A DNA stretch of 64,000 bases from Acanthaster planci (taxonomy: Eukaryota > Echinodermata > Asteroidea > Valvatida > Acanthasteridae). Under the pieces are notes generated by a model. It did not search any database, was not told the DNA's origin, and was given only the letters and a program-made list of their open reading frames with translations. The translations under genes and the position numbers were made by a program. The stretch spans positions 538,641 to 602,640 of the forward strand of contig NW_019091421.1 of NCBI RefSeq assembly GCF_001949145.1. Reading direction: 5' to 3'. The first letter of the stretch is position 1. Each line of letters starts with the position of its first letter. This document shows, one piece after another, positions 14,201-26,186 of the stretch.

Positions 14201-17200
14201 TTTTTTACCAGCAAGTTGAATGTACCAGTTACGTTCAAAACGGCAGACAGTGTAGCTGATCACATACGTGTAAGACTACATGTGAAATGAGTTAGATTGT
14301 GGCATGGATGATAGCACATCTGGGGGGGGTCTCTCCTATTCATATTGACATCAAAAAGAGCAACTAGAAATATCCTAATTTGGCACACAGTTGTGCGTCC
14401 ACCGTTTAAAGCAAAAGTGGGAAGAAGGCCGTGTGGGACACACCAAGGGGCGGAGCCAGTGGCAACATCCACTGGATGTTAGATTGACTGAGGTCATTTG
14501 ACATGTTGTTTTCCAGTACCTGCTGAACTTGAGGTTGAGCCACAGTGACATCCTGGAGATCCACCACGGCATCCTGTTCCTCCCGCTGGACAAGAACACC
14601 TACCTAAGAATACAATGTTTCATCAACCTCATCGAGGCATCGTTTAGGTACTTTGGGAGTAAATGTGATAACGATTCCCTTCCTCGGTTGAGATTTGCGC
14701 TGCATCTCCGTACATCACTTGGGCCGTGGCGTCTTGACATGACTGAAGAAAAAAATGAAAAAAGTGGAAGATTAGTAACCTGTGGAACTGTCTTAGGCCT
14801 TACTAGATTTTGAAGGTTTTTAGTTGGAGGAATATCACTTCATGTTCAGATATTATGCATTCATTGTTCTTTCATCTTCAAGCATGACCAGCAAAAGTTT
14901 ACCTTATCCAGATCAGTTGAACATTTTGGCACAGCTGTCCAAAAATTACTACTCGCTTCAGACACACATGGGTCATTGTATGAGTGAAACTTTAAAGGTC
15001 CTTCTCACATGAGTGACGGTCTGCCCTTTTGTTTCCTGATTCCAGTCAAATAAAGTACACAGCATTCCTGTACAACAATCAACTTGTTTGGTAAGTCCAT
15101 GGCCATTTTCCAATACTCAACTTCATCTCCGTCTAAGGCTTCGTTCCCAAAACCAATCCCCGATTGTTGGCCTGAAGCGTTTAAATTACATTGGATTACT
15201 GTAATTTCTGGCTCTCTTGCATCTTATTTGATGTTTTGTGGCACTATTAGACTAATCACTGCGCTTACAGCTTCAAAGTCAGCTAGTAAAAAAAAACAGT
15301 TGAAGCCTGAGAAAGAGCCGAAGTTGAGTATTGGACAACGGCCCATGTGTTGTTTATTTTCTACGACCAAACATTTCAGCTGACTGAAATTTGTATTTGG
15401 GATGTTGTGTCCAGGAAACTTTCAATGCTTTGTGTATCTCGTTTCTTCAGGAGTGGTCTTGAGCAGGACGACATGAGGATTTTGTACAAATACCTTACCA
15501 CAAATTTATTCCCCTCTTCCTTAGACACTGAGGTAGGTTCTGATAGCCTTATCTATCTAGCATTCTCATGTATCAAAATCATATTTACATAAACATGTTA
15601 ACCTTCGACCTTTTGAATCGTCATGCAGCTACTAGAGTGTATCACTCTCCAGTAACTTGTGACTTTTTTTTAGCTTCAACACAATCTGGGCATCCAAAGT
15701 ACAAGTGCTGCCGTGCTTTACAGTCCCAAAGAATGAAGTTACCAAAAGAGCAAACGTGTAATCCATTCAAGCAAATTTTGCCAGTGTCAGGAATGATTTC
15801 CCAGCAGAAATGCCAAGGGAGAGGCTGGAGACTTTGGGAACATTTGCTCGACGGAAAGACAGCCCTGGAGGTGGATTTTTGAAAGGTGCTGAGGTGTAAG
15901 GATTGTGGACGTTGAACCTGGTCCTGTGCTAGCACTAGTCATCTACATGAAAGCGTAAACGTGTTGTAAAGTGCCAACTGTAACCATTATATTTGTGTGT
16001 GTTGTTTGCAGCTGAAAGAAACGACAATAAAGTCCAACCAGACGTTAGGTAGCACTCATTATGGCAAGTAAGTTGAATGTCCCTGTTTGAAAGTTTCCCT
16101 TCCATGTACAAAGAGGGTTCGGGATCTCCTCAGATTAAAGAATTCGTCCGTGTCTATCGAGACATTTGTATCCCCTCTCTAGCTTCATTTGTTTTTCGTG
16201 TGAAGGTCAGTTTTCATAATTGATGCTACTGTGACGTCGCAAAATTGTCGCGTGAGAAATGATGGCAAAATTGTCATCAAAAGGGTTTATACAAGCACTT
16301 TCATATGATGTCATATATTTCACACTGGAGTATTTCTGTTGTTTCTAGACTAACGTTCTTTGGGGCATATTTTTTCAGTGAGGAAAGTTCACGCTCACTT
16401 GCCCATCTGTCTATTTATGTTGTCAGATTTGTGACAGGACCAACCGATCCACACAACCAGCAGTCTTCCAGTCAAATCCGACCGCCAAAGATCTTTGTCA
16501 ATAACGGATGTCACATAGAAGAGCTGCACCTTGTGGTGTATAGGGTAAGGTCCAAATTGTCCTGGAGTTTCGTCTGTTGAAGCCAAGCTATGGAGTCCTA
16601 TTGGAGACAAACCCCCCGGGGTTATAATTTACTTCCCTCCATTCTGATTTCAGGAAACCAACAGTGGATCACTGAACACGATCCAGATCCACGTGAAACA
16701 AAGAGACCTTTTATGTCACATGAAAAAACGGACTGTGCTAGGCGCTGCACTATTGCATGCTGGTTTACCAGTCCTACAGTCTACAGTCATGCCCAGAAGT
16801 TGACTTACACTGGAGCAACAAATAGTCGATGTTCATTTATACCTCTTCTCTCTGCGGTGATCATCATTCTTTGTAGTCATAATTTCATCCTTTCTCCTTT
16901 ATTTTCATCCAAAGTTGGCGCAACTGTGGATGACTTCATTCACAATTTCACTCCTGATGTGACAAAACTAAGGGGTCAAATGTTTACATGATTTTTACAA
17001 AAGTTTGCAAGAGGTATAAATGGAAGTCAACTGTACTCTGCCCAAGTGTATCAAAACCTTTTGGCTATAGGTCAAGTTTACACGTATTGGCATGCACAAG
17101 ACAAAATGTTCTGCCTGTCTGTTCAAGTCCACCTCCGTTCCGTCTCACTAGTCACTCTTAAAGAACCTGGGGCGATACTCGACCTCCACTGGCACTGTGC

Positions 17201-20200
17201 AACCAGCACCTGTGGGAAAATGCTTCCAGATACTGCAAAGTTACTTGTATGAAGTCATGCTAGAGGTGTGCGAACACACTTGCTTATTCTATATTTATGA
17301 GGACTACGCACCTAGCTGTTGAATGAATAGAGCCTCGGTTTCAGGAGCTTGAAGTAGAATATGCTAGCAGTCTTCAATCGTGTCAATCCTTCGATTTCAG
17401 TGCAATATTTATACACCCTAGTGGGTTAGGCTTAAAGATTTTATATCGTCACTTGACTTCCGTGTAGTTATTTTTCCTTTTTTTTGTCCTCAGGCCCTCA
17501 GTGCAACAGTGTGTCTGATGGTTGATGGTAAGGCGACTTTGATTCATTCAACCATTTTATTTATTACTTTCGGCTGCATGTTTTCAGTCAGTTACAAGAG
17601 AACACATCTGTCGTTATTCATTTCATCAGGTTTCTGGAGTCTGCCAGTGACTTTCCTAGATTCAGAAAAAGAACTGTTGAACATGTCTCATGCCTGTACA
17701 TGTAGTTATGTATGGTGAGTTATTCGTGTTTTTTGTCTACTGATCAGGGTCAACTGTACCACCATTGGACTGGTATAAGAATATCGACAGTTTCATCGGT
17801 CCTCAATTAAGTAGTCTTGCATCGGACATTGGTGAACAGTACGCAAATAGGAAAGGAAGCAGGTAATGACAGGTGTGACTAGGGCTTTGCTAGGAAAATT
17901 GCTAAACACAGAATTTATTTGCTTAGCAAATACAGGCCCAGCTGCAGAGTGTGGCATATGGCAAAAAAGCTCTGTGAATGGGGCCAGTTAAAGTTACTGT
18001 CATGTTAGCAGAGTGTTTCCCTTATGGCTTCACATTTCTGCCAGGCTTTGAGTACTCCACCACGAGAACAAAGCATTGTCTCTACAAGGATACAGATTCC
18101 AGAATGTTGACATACGTGTAGAGATGTATAATCTTGAGGAAAACACTGCTAATGTGACTTGCCCCCTCGACTGTGTTTTGTTTCATATTGCTTGGAAGCA
18201 CTTTTCAACTGCTTTTTAATTTAAAGGAAATATTGCGGTGCACTTTGATGTGCTGAAGATTTCCATGAAACCAGGCAGTGGTTAGGCCATGCATGGTGCA
18301 GGGTTTACAGCTAGGAACAGATTCAATCAATGACCATTTGTTGATGGCCGGTTGACTTTCCCTGGTAACCTAAACACCTAATACCTGGGTGTGGGTCAAA
18401 ATCGACCAGCAGTTGACAAACTGTGGCTGCCTTAAACCTGCCCAGCATCTCTGGTCAGCTTGGGGCCATGTGTTTGCAACCGGTGAAGACTTGGTACTAG
18501 CTTGATACAGTCAAATTGTGGGCTTGTACACAGAATTACCCCCCATTGATGAAACCGTAAGCAGGTGCTCCTAGATTTGGTCCTATCAGCAACACGTCCA
18601 GCATGCATGTGATTTCAACCGTGTTCCCAACATGGATTTGCTTATAGCTAAACATGCTAGCAAGGTGCTGCCAATGGCTGCATTCAAGCATGTTTTAATC
18701 TTCTCAGCGTGAGTGTTCTCCTGATCTCACAGATTGCAGGAGAACGGCCCGCAGGCAGAGCTGTTTATAGAGAGAGTCGTGACATGAGTGTCTAAATTGC
18801 TGGAACCAAAATGGCGCATAATGCGTCCGTGCCCATGGACAAGTAGCACATAATAGCTGCATGTTGTAGCCATTTTGGTCCCAAAGGCTGAAGTTGATGC
18901 TACTCTCTGTTTACAGCTCCGCCCACAGGTGAGTGAGAGTCTACCTTCGCATAATGTGGTGATTTCCGAGAGTAATGTGCTGGCACAGTTTTCATACTCC
19001 AAGGAGTATTGAGAGTCACACACACAAACACAGCTTTGATGTTGCATTTATTCATGGAACAAGATCTCATCTTTTCCATGACTTACTTTAACAGGTTTTC
19101 TTTGGGGGGGTGTCTTTGGGTGTTTTGTGTTCACTTCCTTTTTTTTAAAATTGCAAATGGACCTTAATTACCCGCTGCCAAACGTCAAAATGCAGGAGCG
19201 GGTTGTTGCATTGATTTATAATGTCCATATCTGTTCTGTTCCCGTTTCATCTCCCTCCCAGTGGTTCCAGTCCAGATTTCAAGTTTGTCTACTTTAATCA
19301 GATGAACTTGGCCCAGAAGACAACTGTGCACAATCGGAAGACCGCCAGCGCCACGATAAGTCCTGAAATGGTTCGACTCATCAGCGATATCAATGCAGAT
19401 TTTACAAGGTAACATGCGGGTCAAGATAACTGCTGTTGGAATTGTTCTTCCGTAAATATTCCACTAGTTCTCATCAATGGCATAGCCACGGGGGGCCTGG
19501 GGGGCATGTGCCCCCCTACAAATTCCTGGTGCCCCCCAGGTGCCCCCCCCCACCATACAAACGGATGAACAAGGCTAACAAAAGCTTGCCCCCCCAAAAA
19601 TCACACCCCTGAAAGCTGGTGCCCCCCATAAGATGCTGGTACCCCCATAAGATGCTGGTACCCCCATAAGATGCTGGTACCCCCATAAGATGCTGGTACC
19701 CCCATAAGATGCTGGTACCCCCATAAGATGCTGGTACCCCCATAAGATGCTGGTACCCCCATAAGATGCTGGTACCCCCATAAGATGCTGGTACCCCCAT
19801 AAGATGCTGGTACCCCCATAAGATGCTGGTACCCCCATAAGATGCTGGTACCCCCATTGTGCCCCCCACTAGTAAAATCCTAGCTACGCTGCTGGTTCTT
19901 ATTTTAAGTACCACTTCTGGGAAGGAGTAATTAAACTCAGGCAGTTGTTGAGATGGATTTGTATAAGAGCCTTATCCCCATTCCAGGAACATTTTAGCAT
20001 CTGACAATTTTTCATGTGAACATTTGAAACTATTGCTTTTGCTCAATTGATTTCTTGGTATAGCCGCGTGACGGTTTAAGAATTCAACCAATTTTGGCCA
20101 AACTTTTCCAAGCCCTTCAAAAGCCATCAGAAGGCTTGATACCCCTTGAAAGTTAGGAACACAAGGAATTTATCAAGAGTTTCTTCCCAGCAAAAATTCT

Positions 20201-22345
20201 GGAGAAATAAGGGTTAGCCTTGCTCTTTTACACCTGTGAATTTGGTTGCAAATTGTTCATTGTTCTTGCATTTCCGGAAGTTGTTGTCCAGCAGCTAACA
20301 AGCCTATGCGTTAAAACTTGGTTTGGTTCCAGATTTGAGGAGGATGGGGAGACGTTAATGAAGACAATGTCAGACTGTTGGGTCGTGGGCAAGAAATCCG
20401 ACCAGCGAGAATTCTACGTGGTTATTAATCAGAAGAGCGCAACCCTGACAGAAATCAATGGTGAGGCCCAAGGAAGAGCAGGAGTATTACCGCAGCAACT
20501 TGCCAAGAAATTCATCCCTCGTTACCAGAACAAAAGTCAACATACACTGAAAGCCCAGTTCATGCTTCACAAGTACACAAGTGGATAGCAAATATGGAAT
20601 CATTAACATGGCTATGAATCCCCCGCTGCCTTGCCTACATTTGAGCATGTTTACTCACATTAAGACAAGTGTATTCCTGAATGTACAAACAGCAGACGTG
20701 CAACCCCTGAGTAAGCAAGAGTACATCCCGTCAGATGGGGAATACACTCTTGCATTATGTGATTATTTCGTGACGGAGGAATGTCCAAATTCAATTCCTC
20801 AAATGTTGTGTTATTCTGTAGCTTTGAAGTTATCTTTTGGACATATGTGACATTATGAAAATTGGAAAATCTGTTGGTGTGTAATCACAATTGAGCTTTA
20901 TTTACAATGTTTAACCACTTAACTCAATGCTTTGAAAAAACGTGCTGAATCTCTACCGAATTAAGCAGATCCACAGCTATAAACGGTGCTTACTCATGTC
21001 AGAGAAACTGCATTGGATTTGGTACAGATATGACTTCACATGCTTACTCAGACCTGGCCCAAGTAACTGACCTACCGAGCAAGTTACTTGGGGAAGTATC
21101 CCACAAGTGCAGTGTGAAAACATGGGTAGCTTTAAGTTGAATGATTCAAAGGGTAGTTGACTCCAAGAAGTTCGGAAAATGGTTGCATGTTGAGGTGAAT
21201 TGGCTCAAGTCAATTAAGTTACGTGAAATAAAGGCCAGATATGTGTGTGGATGTCTGTTGCTTTCAACAGCTCAAATTCATGTTGCAACTATAATCTCTG
21301 CCTGGCCTTTTGATCCAGGTGGGGCTCCCCAAAGAACCTGAGATTTATTTATTTGTTTATTTTTTACCCTGGGTGATCCATTCAGTAAGCCTGCTCACTG
21401 ATCTCCCATGGATCCCAGCTCACTTAATTTAAGACATTAAAATACCAAAAATACAATACAAAAAATAAAAAAGGATAAAAATTAGCAAAAAAAAAAGAAC
21501 TCATTTCATAAATATAATCAAACCAAAAAAGTTGCACGCAGTTCCACAAAAACTCATAGATTACCACTCAGTACAGTACACTACAACACGATTTTACAAC
21601 TGATCACAAAATCTACAAAAAAACTAAGTTACTTAAGCTGCTTCTTAAGATCATTTCTTTATCACCACATATTCCACAGGCGCACCTAAACCTATGACAG
21701 TGCGACAGATAAGCATGAGGGAAGTAATCATCCGTGCTGTAAATTGAAAAGGACACCATGTTTAACTAGAGAAAATCCAAAACGTTTAGGCAACAATGAC
21801 CTTAAAAAGTGGCCAGCCATTTTGTGCATGCTGAAAGCAAACAGTGAAATCTGAATGTAATGCTCACGCAACACTTTCCTACACCCACAGGTACTGCGAG
21901 TAACAGGTGCAAAAGCAGCCCTTGTGCAGGCTTTTTTACAACTTTAAGCCAAGAAGAACTGGGGATGGAACAATGGTGGCTTGATGGTGGCAAAGCATAA
22001 AGGAAGAACCTTGACTTTTAATGAAGACTTAAAAATCTCAGCCATTCTCTCTGCATTATCTTTTTTTTAATGTCGAATTGATTGGGAAACAGTCAATGAA
22101 AATGAAATTCTGTTTAGGTGACCTTAAAGGTACAGTCCTTAAAAAGTGCAAAGTAAAGTTCGTGCTTTCCGTTCCTGCTGGACAAAACTTAGCTATCTCT
22201 GTGCCATTAGAAGCATTGGTTAAGAGGCGTTATCTGGTTTGATTGCAGAATTAACTCACCTTATCTTGAATGTTTTGGTTTGTTGACAGAGGAAGTCAAG
22301 AGATTGTGTGCCGCACATTTCACCAACATCTTCTTCCTTGACTGA
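8266..22345 (+). CDS. CCZ1: CCZ1, vacuolar fusion protein (Rab7 GEF subunit), complete
   Basis: Fifteen exons: 8266-8346, 11131-11228, 11928-12021, 12974-13096, 13849-13932, 14517-14647, 15046-15090, 15451-15532, 16012-16067, 16427-16544, 17494-17527, 17748-17862, 19262-19408, 20333-20460, 22290-22345. All junctions are GT-AG and phases agree; total 1392 nt, 463 residues, against about 480 for vertebrate CCZ1. CCZ1 pairs with MON1 to form the GEF that recruits and activates Rab7 on late endosomes and autophagosomes. Recognisable family blocks are FFIYNPTLGPREGE in exon 1, ILFYHP with NVGLSEAVIKFT, SMHTQKTR, KYTAFLYNNQLVWSGLEQDD with MRILYKYLTTNLFP, PKIFVN, FKFVYFNQMNLAQK, DCWVVGKKSDQREFYV, and the C-terminus HFTNIFFLD. 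The family is built of longin/roadblock-like domains. The ATG at 8266 was chosen because it starts the conserved N-terminal block; an upstream frame from 8203 is open but not family-like. The last intron is large and holds repeat DNA. Confidence 0.95.
9888..10241 (+). mobile_element. tRNA-derived SINE, type B (CCZ1 intron 1)
   Basis: The head has an A box-like TGGCCTTAGTGGTTAGG and a B box GGTTCGAATCC. A long body follows with GTAAGTGGGTACCTG and CAGCACCGGGCTAGTATAC, and a 3' tail containing CAGCGCCTCTGAATAG and ending in a TTATCATTAT run. The body differs from the type A SINE, so this is a separate family. A preceding fragment at 9721-9790 starts AGGGCCCGTTTACACTTG, which looks like one end of a truncated DNA transposon. 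Confidence 0.75.
10301..10782. mobile_element. hAT-like AT-rich MITE (CCZ1 intron 1)
   Basis: The ends are inverted: TAGGGCTGAGTC at the left and, on the reverse strand, TTGGGCAGTGCC at the right. Both are followed by GAATATT/AAATATC-rich sub-terminal repeats, as in many GGGCTG-ended non-autonomous hAT elements. The flanks gaatgaac and ggacaaac match at 5 of 8 bases, compatible with a decayed 8-bp duplication. There is no transposase frame. Confidence 0.5.
12093..12349. mobile_element. MITE with ~30-bp terminal inverted repeats (CCZ1 intron 3)
   Basis: The left end GGGCCCAATTTCATGGCACT is matched by the reverse complement of the right end, GGGCCCAATTTCACGGCGCT, and the similarity continues through GCTTWCCGCA. 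The element is 257 bp long with no coding capacity. No target-site duplication was found at the ends chosen. Confidence 0.75.
13410..13675 (+). mobile_element. tRNA-derived SINE, type C (CCZ1 intron 4)
   Basis: The tRNA-like head ends in CGGCGGCTCGGGTTCAAATC, containing a B box variant GGTTCAAATC. The body (GTGGATTAGGTTGTCAGTCC, CAGATTTCTTGGGTT, GTGTCGACGTTTCCCTCTC) ends near GAGCTTTACCCTGATGAGAT and an A-rich tail. It shares neither body nor tail with types A and B. The boundaries are approximate. Confidence 0.6.
15101..15344. mobile_element. MITE family 1, copy 1 (CCZ1 intron 7)
   Basis: Terminal inverted repeats run from GGCCATTTTCCAATACTCAA at the left and, on the reverse strand, GGGCCGTTGTCCAATACTCA at the right, both continuing with ACTTC. 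The whole 244-bp element is present again in reverse orientation at 35504-35743, with roughly 85% identity judged by eye. It is non-coding. Confidence 0.85.
19475..19894. mobile_element. hAT-like MITE carrying a minisatellite (CCZ1 intron 13)
   Basis: The left end CAATGGCATAGCCACG and the reverse complement of the right end, CAGCAGCGTAGCTAGG, form a degenerate terminal repeat of the CAGTGGCGTAGC type seen in hAT elements. The flanks gttctcat (19467-19474) and gttcttat (19895-19902) match at 7 of 8 bases, as expected for an 8-bp hAT duplication. Both sub-ends are rich in GGGGGG/CCCCCC. The interior is mostly a 19-bp tandem repeat. No transposase frame is present. Confidence 0.75.
19627..19854. 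repeat. 19-bp minisatellite, 12 perfect copies
   Basis: The unit CATAAGATGCTGGTACCCC repeats every 19 bases from 19627 to 19854 without a substitution that I can see; a 13th copy degenerates at 19855 (CATTGT). The unit has no stop on the reverse strand and 19 is not a multiple of three, so all three minus frames are open and encode the same 19-residue peptide repeat. That is a property of the repeat, not evidence for a gene. Confidence 0.97.
21333..21990 (-). mobile_element. possible 3' end of a LINE, reverse orientation (CCZ1 intron 14)
   Basis: On the minus strand the stretch ends in an AAATAAACAAATAAATAAAT tail, preceded by GGGATCCATGGGAGATCAGT and other mixed sequence. This is the pattern of a LINE 3' UTR with a short tandem tail. 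There is no reverse transcriptase frame, and the 5' limit is a guess. An old processed transcript is an alternative. Confidence 0.35.
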
Positions 22346-24889
22346 TGAGAAGGTAGCACTTCTTAAGAGGCCTTGTTACTAACCGACCACACCCAGCAAT
22401 ACAACTATCTGCTCTGAGCAGATCAAAAGAGGGGGTGGTTTTTTTGGTACTCAAGTGTATGCGCGTTTGACACGGAACACGCTTAGTACGCAGAACTAAT
22501 TTATTCCGGCATGTACGATCTTTGCGTACACGCAGAACCCGCGCAAGAACCCGCTTGTAACCACCTGTCTTTCTTTTCGCCGATTGGGGGTGTACTTCAC
22601 TCGGAGCGGATAGATAGCGTCATTTGCCAAGCAAAATTGCTGGTAGTCACACAAAGACAGTCATTTGCATCAAGATGGACTATTGATTGGGCTTATCCTA
22701 TCTAACTGTGAGTGCCAAAACAGGTTTTTTTTTTCAATATGCCAGAAGAATCAATTTCACACTCTTAGAGGCCCTCTAGCCAATCATCATTTTCCCTTGA
22801 TCAGCTATTTCTGCACTGAACATTATCCGTCACACCACACAAACCACACCCATTTTAGCATATATTGCACACTAGATGATATCATTTTTTTTTGCCACTA
22901 ATTAAGCATACAAGTTTTTATCCAGGATTTTACGCACTGATTTAAGTTTACATGAGGTGCACAGTGTAACAAAGTTGATCTGAGCACTGATACGGATTTC
23001 CGTATGTTGCAACAGGGTTTGGCAACACGAGCTGTCTCCTCTTGATGAATGGTGTTTGTTATTTTTTGGAGAGCATGGTATTTGTACTTTTTAATAGCAA
23101 AGCAACATCAGAAATTAGTCTGCACCCACAATCGTTGCACATGTATGTCCGGGCCCCGAGTTGTGCTGAAGAGTGGATTGCCACACCAAAGGGAGTATTT
23201 CTACTGCTCACAGCTTCCACCAAGCTGTGAAACTGCTCAACGGCATCCCTTCAGCAGGTGCTTACTGTTATTATGGAACTAATACACTGGTCGGGCTGAA
23301 CAAGATTATTCCCAGAAGCCCAATCAAATTGGGCTGAGTTGAAAATCTGCCTTAACATCGGTCAAGTTTTTCTCCTCATCACTCTTTCACGTGGAATGAA
23401 AAGCGTATCGATGTAGTTAATTTGATTGTTACCGTAAATACTGTACTTCTGTGTGTATGTGTATACTGTATATAGAATGTTTTTATACACATCGTAAAAT
23501 CAAGAGTGGGAAATGCAACTACATACGTAGGTGCACTGAACTATTTCAGGATCTCCTGTGTTAAATATGGGAACTCCATCCTGTGGCATTAAAAAGTTGT
23601 TCTGAATTTTTTTTTTTTACAATCAGGGATCTGTTGCTAAGGTGCATGTAGTAACGATATCCATTTCCGAGATGAAATTGCAAACTAAAAAAAAATGTCA
23701 GAAAGTTACTTGTTGAATTTCTTTCCTCTCAATAATGAAGTTCAAATTATGAACAATTTTTCTCTCCCTGTTTATTTTTCATTTGCCACCTGGATTACCT
23801 AAAGCAGGTCTTACTTTGCAAGGTCCATCAAATTCCAGACTCAAGCCTCGAATTTTAACATTTCAAGAGAACCGCACACGTCCTTTACAATAAGAAAAGT
23901 AATTAATTCAGATTCCCAGTAAAGAGTAGCTTGTCAAATTTTATTGGCATTATCCTCCTGAATGTCAGTCCACACAGGAAGCAAATATCATCTTAAGAAC
24001 AGTCTTTGCTATTGGCATTTCATCGAAAATCTTGATTGATGACAGCAGCATGAAGTTGGCCTTACGAAACATCAAAGATAGCTTCTCTTTTTGTCCGTGG
24101 GCTCGTTTCAAACTGCCAGTGATCGGTGCTCATTTCTGAGTACACTACACAGACCCCTTTGGCTCAGCCATTTGTCAGTGGATATACAAACTAACAGATG
24201 GGGTTGTTGACATAACTAAGACACCATTTGAGATGGATTCCATGCAGGAAAGCTACCACAATATATACACCGTACATTATATAGTGGTGCAACTGAAAAA
24301 GTATGTAAGCTAGAAAGTCTGAAGTGCAACGCATCATTTATAAGCACTGACCCCAGTTTCACCTGCCCCTTTCTAAGCCTCCCTCCCCTTACCAAGCCCC
24401 ACCCTCTACTAAACCCCTTCACTCATTAAGCCCCTCCCTTTAATAACAAGCCTCTGCCAGGCCTTGGGCATTATAATTTGTTTTTTTATTTTTTTTTTAT
24501 GGCCGTAAGAATTGGAAGCTGCATACTTCAAACTATCAATTAAAAAACCCTCATAGCAAAATTTCTTTAACTCAGTGACAAATCACACTGTTTTAAGTAC
24601 TGGGATTTTCAGTGTGCAATACATTGTTCTAATTTTAACCCAATAAAGGTATACATGTGATAAAAACCAAATTTCTTTCACAACGGAAAGATGTGTTTTT
24701 CATTGTGCTACTTTGTGTCCAGGAAAAAATGCAGATGATGTCAGAGTTACAATATTCGTGACATGTAGGACCAAGAGGTATTACTGTTTTAAGACTCCAG
24801 GTGACTACTACAACCATGGTGCTGTTTCCAACACAATGGTTTGACATTTTTTCTGGCCTATAAGGTGGCCTCTTTGTTGTATGGTTGAC
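22346..24889. other. CCZ1 3' region and intergenic DNA, no gene seen
   Basis: No coding-like frame is present. It includes a pyrimidine-rich block at 24360-24430 with irregular repeats of AAGCCCC/AAGCCTCC. An AATAAA signal in CCCAATAAAGGTATAC near 24641 could end a 2.3-kb CCZ1 3' UTR; this is unproven. Confidence 0.35.
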
Positions 24890-25330
24890 TTCCAAGATCT
24901 GTGGGTGCCTACAAGGATACTATGGGTGCCTACAAGGACCATGCACCTACCTTCAAGACACTCTGGAAGCCTACAGAAGGCCCATGAGCTGACCTCAAGG
25001 ACATAGTGGGTGCTTGCTATTTGCAAGAATCATGGACTGACCTTCCGGACACCAGGGTCCCAAGAGTGTCAGTAAGGACATTGAACTAACCTTTAAGACA
25101 CAGTGGACAGCTGCAAGTGCAAGGACTAAGAGCTAACCATAAGGATGCCAACTGGTGGCTACAAGGACCATGAGTCTACCTCAAGGACACCACTGACTGA
25201 CGTCCAGGGCACCTTATATTCATAAAAGAATCACGAGCCTTTCTCCAGGATACCATAGGTGGGCACAAGGGTCATGAACTGGTTCACTGTGTGCTGACCT
25301 CTTGGATACCATGCCACTCCTAATTCATTT
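24890..25330. repeat. decayed tandem repeat with ~40-50 bp period
   Basis: Variants of CTACAAGGACCATG, followed by GAGCTNACCTCAAGGACAC and then TGGGTG, recur about nine times: near 24909, 24933, 24970, 25022, 25072, 25110, 25162, 25215 and 25265. Spacing is irregular and the copies differ considerably, so it is an old minisatellite. No reading frame stays open across it. Confidence 0.65.
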
Positions 25331-25820
25331 CATTGCAGGTTTTGTTTTGTCGTCGCAAACCCCCAGGGACAGAAACTATTTCATGAGTTGACTTCCAAAC
25401 AGGCACCTTCAAACTTTTACAATCTTGACACATTTCCTCGAACTGTCTACTGTCCTCTGGGACAATGGACTGTCATTGATCGGAAGCTTTGATCTCAAAG
25501 TCGTATTTGTCGTCCTTCTGGTTGAATGGGTAATGGATGTTGGGCCAAATAACCGCAGTCAGTGTGTCAGGGAGCGGTCAACGCCTGCTTGGGGAGCACC
25601 ATTCAAAAATTGGGAATGATGCCTAGAATTAAGCAACTCTCAATATGTTATAATTCAGTTTGAATGAATACTGGCTAAGGCCGTCCCGTCCACGGTTGTC
25701 TTCAAGAAGTAATTTGTATTTCAAATATAAGAGTAAACCTTTCGTGGATGCCCACTGTTAACCGAAGGCGTCCACAATATGATGGATTTTCAGCCTGTGG
25801 TTACTATGACAACTAAGATG

Positions 25821-26186
25821 TCATTGTCGTGAGACTTCATGATTTGCCCGCACCCTGTTGTGATGCTGGTACCCTGACCCCTGCCTCTTTCTTTTCACTC
25901 TTTCCAATGACGAGGGGTAGTTGCGGTACGAGCACCAGACGATCACGACGACCACGGTGAACACCAGCAGCAGAGCCGCACCGATAGTGCCCGCCACGAT
26001 GGCCGTTTCACGGTCCTCTGGACTAAGTAATGTGACGCTCGGAACAGTCTGCGTTTCCCGCTCTTTTCGTATGAGAAGTTCGTCAACATTTGGCATGGCT
26101 GGCTCTGGCAAGGTATTCAGTGGCGTACCAGTCGTAAACTTGACCTCGTCTTCCTCTCTTTGTTGTGCCAGGTTTCTGCCTTGAAT
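25821..26186 (-). CDS. candidate terminal exon of a single-pass membrane protein
   Basis: The minus strand is open for 121 codons from an acceptor-like CCAGGTAG (exon start 26186, beginning ATT CAA GGC) to TGA at 25821-25823. In order it holds an acidic, proline-containing segment, a hydrophobic span of about 25 residues (AIVAGTIGAALLLVFTVVVV then IVWCSY), and a basic tail of about 34 residues beginning RNYPSSLERVKRKR. This is the layout of the end of a type I membrane protein. I do not recognise the family. A possible preceding exon ends at 26554 (TCGCAG|GTAACA, phase 0, in frame with this one), but that link is speculative. Composition and the transmembrane span favour a real exon; a chance frame cannot be excluded. 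Confidence 0.4.
   Translation of the reverse strand: MQGRNLAQQREEDEVKFTTGTPLNTLPEPAMPNVDELLIRKERETQTVPSVTLLSPEDRETAIVAGTIGAALLLVFTVVVVIVWCSYRNYPSSLERVKRKRQGSGYQHHNRVRANHEVSRQ

Noticed and set aside
19516-19914. Minus-strand frame of 132 codons with a 19-residue peptide repeat.
   Set aside because: It is a by-product of the stop-free 19-bp minisatellite; three overlapping frames encode the same repeat.
20461-20588. In-frame continuation of CCZ1 exon 14 for 42 codons to a stop at 20586-20588.
   Set aside because: The donor AATG|GTGAGG at 20461 joins in phase to 22290, which restores the conserved NEEVK...HFTNIFFLD end. The extension is unlike any CCZ1 and is intron.
1463-22345. Rab and CCZ1 as a functional cluster.
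   Set aside because: CCZ1 with MON1 activates Rab7; the Rab here is of the Rab26/37 type, so adjacency gives no evidence of a joint pathway.
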